In this document: piece after piece, positions 56,901-64,000 of the stretch | Layout of the letters: the number at the start of each line of letters is the position of its first letter | How positions within the stretch are numbered: position 1 is the stretch's first letter | Origin: Lamellibrachia satsuma | Lineage: Eukaryota > Annelida > Polychaeta > Sabellida > Siboglinidae | Direction of reading: 5' to 3' | NCBI GenBank assembly: GCA_033239005.1 | Contig: BSQZ01000018.1 | Span: 3,473,036-3,537,035 of the forward strand | Length of the DNA: 64,000 bases | Notes under the pieces: model-generated | Told to the model about the DNA's origin: nothing | The model's input: only the letters and a program-made list of their open reading frames with translations | Databases searched by the model: none | Position numbers and translations under genes: made by a program

Positions 56901-59900
56901 CAGATGATTCCCATAGTAAAATATAGGACAGTAGTCCCGCTAATATGGTCACCTTGTTATTCGGGAATATGGTCAGTAACCCAGTACAAAACTCCAGATT
57001 CCACCCGCCATTACGGTTAACCACGGCCGAGCAGCCACAATCAGCTTCACTGCCGGCCGGCTAGTCGCGTGTCTCCGTCAAAGGTGGTACCACCAATACG
57101 AAGCCACACACTAGGCGTGTTGACACACGTTGACCAGTAAGCTTTGGAAAACAATAAAAGAAGCAAGACTGCAAGTCATCATAAGTAACACTTTGAGCTC
57201 AAATTCTTAGTGGATGAGTACATTTTTGAACTCATATTCGTAATGGGTGAGAAGATGTCACAGAATAGTATGGCGGCCCGGGCTTCGATGCTAGCAATAG
57301 AGCATCACCTGAACTTGAGATGAGACAAGTGAAATCACTTTAACTTACAGATAAACCCATTGAATTCTATATGTAGGCAGATGTTTATACAATGATGCCA
57401 AATTAGCCAATGCAAGAAGACCATCCAGTATGATTTACAAAAAAGGAAAAAGTTGAGTTTAAAAGCGAAAATATCGATTTGTTCAGAGATAGCAATGGCA
57501 AAATCCACCTGCAGTTGGCTGAATGGTATGATATTGGCCCAAGTGGTCCAATTATTGTCCCAAGTAGGGACAATTTAGAAAAACAAGGACATTCCTTGAT
57601 GAGTTCGAGAACAACAAACTGACCAGTTGGAAGCGACAAGCTGTCAACTCTGCATTCATCCATCAAAGGTGACATGTCCATGTCAATAGCAATACGAGGT
57701 TATGCACTAGGTGTGTTTATGCAGTGACCCGTAAACTTGGGAAAACAATAAAAGAAGCAAGTCCCCAGTCATCTTAGGTAACACTTTGAACTCAAACTCT
57801 AAGCGGATGAATAGATTTTTTTAGAAAAACATGGCACGATTTTTGACGGTAACAGGGAGCCATCCACTTGGCACCCAGTTGTTTGTTTAATGACCGAAGA
57901 GCCTGGTTGGAGTAGTAGAGAGGCCAAAATGCAACTGGGCAACGAGACAAGGCAAACTAAAGTCGTTTAATTGGCAGATGATCGCCAATGAATTCTTGTA
58001 GTCATGTTTATATAGTGGTGGCAAATTAACCAACACATTAAAGAATAAAGAAAGTGTAGGGATCTACATAAATAAATTACATGATTTTATATTATCATAT
58101 TACATCTTGTGCACAATGTACTTAAAAAAAATTCTAAGAATAGCAAGTACATAATTGTATCTTTGCTGCTAAATGACATGCATATGTATAGCAGTTTCCC
58201 AGTTCCCATGATGCTTCAGTGCGCATATTCAGTAATAAGGTCACCTCACTATTAAAGTCACTTTTGCCCAGTCCCATGGGTGACTTTAATAGTGAGGTTC
58301 AACTGTACATGTAATTAAAATATGATCACTATTAAGCAAACTTATTATTAATTGCTTAGTTTGTTGCCCTTCCAGGTATAAACATGATGACCATGTGCCC
58401 TATTTTAACCATAAGGGCACATGATCATCATGCTTATATGCATCTTTTTGGTACTGTATACATCAGTCAATGTTTATGTTGTGCAGGAAAAGTTGAGGTG
58501 GATGTGACTGCCTTGCGATCAGGAAACATAGATTTCAATCTCAAACAACAGATGATGGAAGAGGTAGGTGTTTGCACAGCTCAGCAGCTGCACAAACCAT
58601 TCATTTGAACTTCATCAAAATGTAGTGTTAATATTATGACATGTTTGGTGTTTATGCTTGTAAGGCGATGCAGCACAATGCTTTTATTGTGTGTGCCAAG
58701 GGCTTAATTTCACCTCAAATTTTTTTATTACACAGACAGAATACTTGTTTCAATCTGAATTTTTTTTTTCATTACCAGCAATACATTTTTAAAGCTGTAT
58801 TATATATCTCTCTTTAATAGAATGTTGGCTCATAGTTTGCAGTAAAGAACTGTAAAGCAGCATTTCTATTAAAAGAGCACATTTGTTTTTACAGGCAACA
58901 CGCTTGTGTTTTGTAAACATCCAGAACGCAGTTTTAAGGATTCCCGTGTCACATAAGATATCAAATATGATGGTTCATAAAGTCCCAAGCAAATTACAAA
59001 ATAGATTTTTTTATTTTGTGAATGTGTTATTTGGCTCATTTTGCAACAAGTATTCAGTTGGTTTATCTTTAAGTGAGCAAGAAGACGACCTTTAGTATTG
59101 TTGGTTTTCAGCGTGAAGTTTCATTTGTTTCTAGGAGTCAGATAAGGACGACATTTCAAGACAACAGGTGAATGTTGTGATAGTTCTTTAGCTGGTTCTG
59201 CTTCATAAAGAACCATATATTTTTAAAGCTTCTTTCTTAATTAGATTTTTTCATTGTTACAAACTCATTTCTAAACAAATCGAACCTATCTAGTATCGAC
59301 TATGATATGCTAATTTGTTTGTACAAATTTGTTATTTCATTTTCGTGAAATTATCGGACAAACTGTTGTTTTTGACCAGGTTTGGTCACAATTTGACATA
59401 AAAAGGGCAAAAGTGGTCCGACTCAGTATACCAGGTTACCCGTATTCACACTTTTGCAAGTTAACTGATCTAATGATCAAATCGAATCTTTCAATGATTT
59501 CAACAGAAGAATGTTCTCTTTTATTAAACCAAATGTGCTTCGAATATCAACAAACTTGGTTTGCAATGGGTTCCGGTAAATCATTTTGAAGAGGGAGCTT
59601 TAATCAGTATGAAATAAATGTTGTGTAACAACAGCTAAAAATTTTACCAATGTTGACATTAAAATGTATCTTTAGAAATAAAAAATGTACATTGATTATT
59701 GTATTTCATAATATACAGGTACAAAAGTACTTCCTCTGGGGAAGTGAAACTTTTAGAACAGTTGTTTATGAAGCAGGTGTGGCACTAGGAGGAGGGATTT
59801 GTGGGGAATAAGGCTTTGTCTAAGTCTTGGTAGAATAAAGATGTTCACATAACTCTGGTTTCATCTCATTAGCTGTACTTTTAATACAAATCTGCTGTGT

Positions 59901-62900
59901 GCTCTTTTACCAAATGTATCCCCCTCATATATAAATGAACAATTACAAATCTAAAAACAATTGTACCACCCTGTACTGAATGTTTCTGGTGGCTACTACA
60001 CTCTATCTCACACAGATACTTAAATTTTTAAGTGATGTTCATTTGCAAACCTTCACATATATTCAAGACACTATCTGTTCAGATAACCTAGAGCAAAACT
60101 GGTTCATTCCAGCTTATTCTAAGAGTCGATATGACTGGTGTTAGTTGTATATTAATGTTTACTCTAAGAGTCAATAGGAATGGTGTTAACTCTGTATTAA
60201 TAATAATAACAACATGACATTAACCATCCAGATCTGCATGACAAACATATTCTCTGTGCTGATAACATGTTAATGTTTAATATAATGTGTTGCCGTAGAC
60301 TTGTAAAATTTGCCTGCTTCTAACAATTAACAAATGATGTATCACAGAATAACAAAAGTAGCTGAACTAACATGGCTGGTATGTTGTTCTGAAACTCCTC
60401 CACTTTCTGGCCACGTCACTTCCACTGTCTGGCCACCCTAACTGCATCACTGACAACTCTGTTGTAATTGTGTAGTTTTCCACCTGGTCATATACAGTGC
60501 TACCTGAGACTATAACCTTCTCAATCCTGGTTCAGCGACATTCTATCTTTTGTACTACATATTTGTTAAAATCCACATCTATAGATCAAGTGATCACATA
60601 TTTCTGGTACATTAATTTTGTGTGTCGATATAACACAGACTGTGTAGAGGTTCAGCTCATCTGAGGGAACTGCTAGTTTCTTACAGGATTGGGGTCATGG
60701 AAAAATGTCAAGGAATCTGTTCTTATAAGCATGCACCAACATTTTTTCCCTAGACAATAAGGCAACCGTGTAACACTAGTGGTGTCATTTGGTGACTAAT
60801 ATAGAACAACTGAAAACTGTTTAACACCAGATGGGATTACGCTACCGGTAATTAGGACATGTATGCTTAATAGCTCGAATATGGTATCTTAATGGGATTA
60901 GTCAAGTCAGGTGAAGTTTGGTACATAAACATTCTACAGTGCAAATCTATATTTTATTTAACTAACAGTTGACCTGACCAAACATATATTATTGCATTTA
61001 CAGCTTAATATTATATGTAGATGTAAGAATTATTAACTTGAGGTACTCATAGTTATTATCCTATGAAAGCACATGTAGCAGTGAACATCAATGCACCAAT
61101 TTGCAAAGGAACTGATATTTTGTTAAGAAATTTGATTGAACACAATGACATATCAGAGTATCTGAGTATGAATTAAATATATTTACATTAATGTATGTGG
61201 TAATGTTAATACTGTATGTAATGACAGAGTCTGGTGAAGATGACGAACTGTCACAAGATGGTCACAACAGAAGCATCAAGAATGGCAAAGTATGGAAATG
61301 ACAATAAACTAGACATCACTGAGTTGAAGTAAGTAACTTTGTCAATGTAAAGGAACTGTCTTCTTCTCCTTCCAATATAGCTCATTCTCAGTATTAGCTG
61401 CATCAGATCGCCAAAAATAAAACCAGGTGGAGCAAACTGCACAGAACAATAATTGAAAGGAAGTGGTTTAAGAAGGCATAAGAGCCAGCTGATCACACAA
61501 GCCGGCTGTTGAGACTGCGAATGACACTTTAAATAAATAATAATAATAATCAGTATTAGCCATTTATAACATGTGACTATGTAGATTATTGTCAAGCCAG
61601 GGGTACTGGCCCTAGGCTGCGGGTGGTGTAGCACTGGTTCGTGTCTACATTGGTTAGAATGTGTTGCATTTGGTTAGTTCAGTACCGGTAGGTGTACCTA
61701 TGATTTGTACACTGGCAGGGAGAGAAGGCACTTTATAAATGTCTATAAATGTTAAAAATGAGCAGTGAAGTGGAACTGAGTAACATTGGGAGTAAAATTA
61801 AATGTTTAAATATATGGTAATAGTCAGTCTGGTTGGTGGGTTTATGTCAGTAAACAACAACGTGGACAAATATATGGTAATAGTTCAGTCTGGTTGGTGG
61901 GTTTATGTCAGTAAACAACAACGTGGACAAATATATGGTAATAGTTCAGTCTGGTTGGTGGGTTTATGTCAGTAAACAACAACGTGGACAAATATATGGT
62001 AATAGTCAGTCAGGTTGGTGGGTTTATGTCAGTAAACAACAACGTGGACAAATAAATGTACTAGAACTCTAATGAATAAAAGTGAATGAAGTGCTTTGTG
62101 TAACTAACTTTACAAGTTGTGCATATTTGCTATGTATGTTTTATTTACACATACAGCTTCTTTATATTGACAACGAAACAGTGAGTTCAAAATTGTACTT
62201 TTGTAGGTCAAGTCTGCGCACTGTCCGGGCTAAGTTGGGTCACATAGAGGCACGGATGTACGTTGGATTAGGAAGTTCAAGGAAAGGTACACATATTTTT
62301 GTAATAGGTTTTTTATTTTTATTGTCATAACTCTCCATAATTCTACTTACATTTTGAAGATAAAGAAGCTATTAAAAAAGAGATGAATGTGTGTATTGCC
62401 AAATTAGCAGCAGTTGACATTGTGGAGCAATTTTGAATGGAAGCCATTTTAAAAAATTAGTAATAATAACGTTAGATGTGTCGCTTAAAATGGTAATGTC
62501 TCCAAAATATGCTGTGGTCGAAGCTTTTGTTGGTACAACATTGCATGGTTGACTCATGTCGACACGAAAAATCTAGTATCAGTGTACAGTAATTATTAAT
62601 TTTGTAGATATGTTTTCCTAGACTTTCAATACACAGTAGGATAATAAAGTTTTGTTCCCACTTCACAAGACAAACATTTAAGTTAAAACTGACAAATTAA
62701 TGAAGATCATTGAGGAATGTTTGTCTTTTTTCAAAATCACTACAAACTATTGAGATCAGTGAACCGGGTTAGAATTACCCCAAAATTACCCATTTGAAAA
62801 TATGTTGTCATAGTTCACAATGTTGCCGACCTTGATGACCTTCTGTCACCGGACACCAGTGACCTTGAACTCGACTTAAGCAGCAGCGATGGAGGAGGGT

Positions 62901-63673
62901 TGAACAGTCATGATTTCACCATGACGGGTGATGACATCAAACTAAAGCCAGGTAACTTTAACTTTAATTTCACCTGCCTCTTTCCACGTTTCTTATTGGA
63001 ACATTTTAATTGCATAGACTGAAAAACAACTTTTTATTTTTTACATATTTAAATTTTACTGTATATTAGTAAAATGATGATGTATCGTGTATGATAGAGA
63101 ATGTAAACCAAGGCAGTATCCACGTATTAAGTGTCAAAACCATGTATTCCTTGCATTACGGAGTTTCAACTTAAAATAAAACATTCAGTAATTGTTTACA
63201 TATATTTATGAAAAATGTCCAGATAATATGATACTGAGAAAATATTATTTTATTTTTTTCAGTTGTATTGGATTATTTCTAACTAAATTGAATATCCACT
63301 GTTTGTCAACATTACCTTTATTGTTGAGGTGGTTGTTCTTAGCACATTCTATTGGTCAGTTACACATTTAAGGTAAAGTGAATTTAACATGCCATAAATA
63401 TGCCATACCTGAGCTGAATTTTTATTTAAGATGATGCCAATTATTCCCTGTAATTTATTTAATTAGAATTTATTAATTTTATTTGATCTTTATAAATGGA
63501 ATTTAATGTCATGCATGGCATGTGCACCACAGTGTTGATGTTTTTTGTAAAGTGATGACTGTTCTGTGCATGGTTCCACTGCAGATGGCGACACGTTCTT
63601 AGAGTCAGCGGACCTCGACCTGTCAACAGACCTCACCAGTGGAGACGCCCTCGACATCAATGACTTGATCTGA
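50895..63673 (+). CDS. Unidentified coiled-coil protein with acidic Leu/Asp tail (about 13 coding exons)
   Basis: The exons are 50895-50960, 51067-about 51204, 52893-52962, 54470-54777, 55184-55265, 55818-56019, 56502-56569, 58487-58563, 59135-59167, 61228-61328, 62207-62286, 62814-62951 and 63585-63673. All junctions have AG/GT and agree in phase except the 3' end of exon 2, which is unresolved. The product of about 480-540 residues begins MDWEGKFSSIIKETETNLAR. It has a Ser/Pro/Met-rich region (exons 2-4), a coiled coil (exons 5-8: VRRLEEERNFYYRMVRDL, then SLQQQVNSQRG and LHNECDSMKRTIDGVKSRLG), a helical stretch in exons 10-11, and a tail rich in Asp, Ser and Leu ending ALDINDLI. No enzyme motif, signal peptide or membrane segment is visible. 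A scaffold or cytoskeletal/centrosomal role fits the architecture, but I do not recognise the family. An in-frame ATG at 50886 is possible, but 50895 has the better Kozak context (A at -3, G at +4). Confidence 0.75.
51067..51204 (+). CDS. Coiled-coil gene exon 2 (3' boundary uncertain)
   Basis: Acceptor CTGTATCGCAG; reads GLLVNSASRPEWKQRFSDAE, VERQLSQSFSLLAVRPKAGS, AKRTRL in phase 0. The best in-phase stop point before the composition changes is near 51204, with only a weak GTTGGT donor. The same frame stays open to 51705 but turns Trp/Cys/Val-rich. From about 51213 another frame reads GPSSDGFGPLAEPTVFTHGT and runs to a GTGGGT donor near 51374 that would also join exon 3 in phase 0. Confidence 0.6.
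51883..52062 (+). mobile_element. Non-LTR retrotransposon 3' tail in intron 2
   Basis: Reads TASSVNMFKNKVDTYLRRAG CK and a stop, the usual last residues of a CR1-type ORF2, followed by a tail matching 16635-16800 (GGACTCTCGATAAGTCAATG and GCTTCCTTGTCC). Confidence 0.75.
52893..52962 (+). CDS. Coiled-coil gene exon 3
   Basis: Acceptor TGTTTCTACAG and donor GTCAC/GTGAGT. Reads QRLGSARSTTKTALALSSTT then PES, ending with one extra base that joins exon 4 as a Leu codon. Confidence 0.7.
53095..53890. other. Possible decayed transposon in intron 3
   Basis: GGCC-rich patches with ACTGGCCC lie near 53150-53190 and 53790-53880. The right one, reversed, reads AGGCCTCGGCATTAACACTG and resembles a TIR, and the left has GGGCCATGACATTAAGC. 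The match is partial, so the element is not secure. Confidence 0.2.
54470..54777 (+). CDS. Coiled-coil gene exon 4 (Ser/Pro/Met-rich)
   Basis: Acceptor CTACAATTTCAG and donor AGCAAG/GTAGAA. It encodes about 102 residues including DGAFGGNLSCPTNPSMYMPS, LAKSNSYPNMASSMSSAAPM and NSSLSMLHDKINMQSK. It is disordered except for the last helical part leading into the coiled coil. Confidence 0.75.
55184..55265 (+). CDS. Coiled-coil gene exon 5 (start of coiled coil)
   Basis: Acceptor GTGGTTTCTGCAG and donor CTTAGAG/GTAACA. Reads GIENLTNIVRRLEEERNFYY then RMVRDLR, with heptad-spaced I, L, V and L. Confidence 0.8.
55818..56019 (+). CDS. Coiled-coil gene exon 6
   Basis: Acceptor CTTTGTTGCAG and donor GAACT/GTGAGT. 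Reads EELTLLNRNVSEGRGDARSD, HKVEQWKREMTREIHSLQQQ, then [28 protein letters not shown] (last codon split). Strongly charged coiled coil with one Gly/Asp-rich hinge. Confidence 0.85.
56502..56569 (+). CDS. Coiled-coil gene exon 7
   Basis: Acceptor TTCCTGTTTCAG; donor CTAG/GTAAGC. Reads KMHLHNECDSMKRTIDGVKS RL, continuing the helix, with one base carried over to a Gly codon. Confidence 0.8.
56930..58310. mobile_element. Tigger/pogo-like TIR element in intron 7, with internal duplication
   Basis: The left end has CAGTAGTCCCGCTAATATGG TCACC; the right end, reversed, has CAGTTGAACCTCACTATTAA AGTCACC, followed by TA. Inside, 57105-57245 and 57700-57820 are direct repeats (CAATAAAAGAAGCAAG and GTAACACTTTGA[AG]CTCAAA), and a second pair runs 57300-57400 and 57935-58045. 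No transposase frame is readable, so it is a non-autonomous or rearranged copy. The left TA duplication is not evident. Confidence 0.5.
58487..58563 (+). CDS. Coiled-coil gene exon 8
   Basis: Acceptor ATGTTGTGCAG; donor GAAGAG/GTAGGT. Reads KVEVDVTALRSGNIDFNLKQ QMMEE, ending in phase 0. Confidence 0.8.
59135..59167 (+). CDS. Coiled-coil gene exon 9 (33-bp microexon)
   Basis: Acceptor TTTGTTTCTAG; donor CAACAG/GTGAAT. Encodes ESDKDDISRQQ, phase 0 on both sides, so it can be skipped without a frameshift and is a natural candidate for alternative splicing. Confidence 0.65.
59168..61227. other. Intron 9 of the coiled-coil gene
   Basis: About 2 kb, AT-rich. A pair of about 48-bp direct repeats lies at 60118-60210 (CTAAGAGTC...TGGTGTTA...GTATTAAT). 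No transposon ends recognised. Confidence 0.45.
61228..61328 (+). CDS. Coiled-coil gene exon 10
   Basis: Acceptor GTAATGACAG (weak pyrimidine tract); donor TTGAA/GTAAGT. Reads SLVKMTNCHKMVTTEASRMA, KYGNDNKLDITEL, then a Lys split with exon 11. Confidence 0.75.
61795..62056. repeat. 60/61-bp tandem repeat in intron 10, about four copies
   Basis: The unit AAATATATGGTAATAGTTCA plus GTCTGGTTGGTGGGTTTATG plus TCAGTAAACAACAACGTGGAC repeats with near identity, so it is recent. It ends about 150 bp before exon 11. Confidence 0.95.
62207..62286 (+). CDS. Coiled-coil gene exon 11
   Basis: Acceptor TACTTTTGTAG; donor AAAG/GTACAC. Reads SSLRTVRAKLGHIEARMYVG LGSSRK. Confidence 0.8.
62814..62951 (+). CDS. 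Coiled-coil gene exon 12 (acidic)
   Basis: Acceptor TTGTCATAG; donor CCAG/GTAACT. Reads HNVADLDDLLSPDTSDLELD, LSSSDGGGLNSHDFTMTGDD, IKLKP. About a quarter of the residues are Asp; DLDDLL and DLELDL repeat an acidic-hydrophobic pattern. Confidence 0.8.
63585..63673 (+). CDS. Coiled-coil gene exon 13 (C-terminus)
   Basis: Acceptor GTTCCACTGCAG. Reads GDTFLESADLDLSTDLTSGD, ALDINDLI and a TGA at 63671-63673. The first codon, Asp, is split with exon 12. Confidence 0.85.
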
Positions 63674-63933
63674 ATGCATAACTACCTCACTGCCTGTAGT
63701 CAGCTATTGAGTACAATTCTGTGGAAATCGTTAACCAGACAGATGTTTAAATGTTACATGCCATATTAGCATCATGTAACTTGTGAAAAGGGGATGCCCG
63801 TTTTATTGCTCAACAATCTTAATGATTGCATTAAATACAGTGTGCGTGGTAGCTAGGAAATGGGCAAATTCTAGCGTCTAGTTCGGTGGACTGCACAGTT
63901 TACATGTCTTGCCATAAGCTGACATTTTATCGA

Positions 63934-63939
63934 AATAAA
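63934..63939 (+). promoter_or_regulatory. Poly(A) signal of the coiled-coil gene
   Basis: AATAAA lies 261 bp after the stop codon, followed by a GT/T-rich stretch (TTGTTGGGCCTTTTTGTGTG), a good poly(A) context. Confidence 0.65.
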
Positions 63940-64000
63940 ATTATGGTTGTTGGGCCTTTTTGTGTGTAGTTCCTAGATTCAGTAGTATTTATGAATTTTT

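Overview
The window is nuclear DNA of an animal. It has spliced genes with GT/AG introns and good polypyrimidine acceptors, AATAAA poly(A) signals, non-LTR retrotransposon fragments, tRNA-derived SINEs, TIR transposons and very many long microsatellites. Confident exons use mostly G or C at the third codon position, while introns are AT-rich. The retroelement families are the kind common in marine invertebrates such as molluscs and lancelets, and one repeat motif is also very common in fish. I cannot fix the phylum from sequence alone.

Layout. (1) 1-2.3 kb: the last coding exon (+) of a gene that begins outside the window. (2) 2.3-6.9 kb: intergenic DNA with a 63-bp minisatellite. (3) 6.9-24.45 kb: a minus-strand gene, probably starting upstream of 24.45 kb. 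Its six recognised exons encode a long disordered, MPVF-repeat and proline-rich region followed by a C-terminal domain that I align by eye with the core of elongation factor Ts. Its introns carry (TA)n, (GGAC)n, 19-bp and 13-bp arrays, a SINE and a LINE tail. (4) 24.45-50.8 kb: repeat-dominated DNA. It holds a CpG-rich island at 27.5-27.9 kb with a possible first exon, a CR1-like LINE, a Rex1-like LINE, a 3.1-kb CTG/CCA-type array, a TTAA-flanked TIR element, a 737-bp hAT-type element with 8-bp target duplications, and further LINE fragments at 45.3-48.4 kb. (5) 50.9-63.67 kb: a plus-strand gene of about 13 coding exons, with a start codon, consistent splice phases, stop and poly(A) signal. 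It encodes a protein of about 480-540 residues: Ser/Pro-rich N-terminal half, central coiled coil, very acidic Leu/Asp C-terminal tail. I could not name it.

The genes show no operon-like or obvious pathway link. The most unusual item is the minus-strand gene, in which an EF-Ts-like core is joined to about 390 residues of low-complexity sequence. The other strong results are transposons and arrays recognised from matching ends, target duplications and periodicity. All family assignments are from memory and eye alignment; no search was run.
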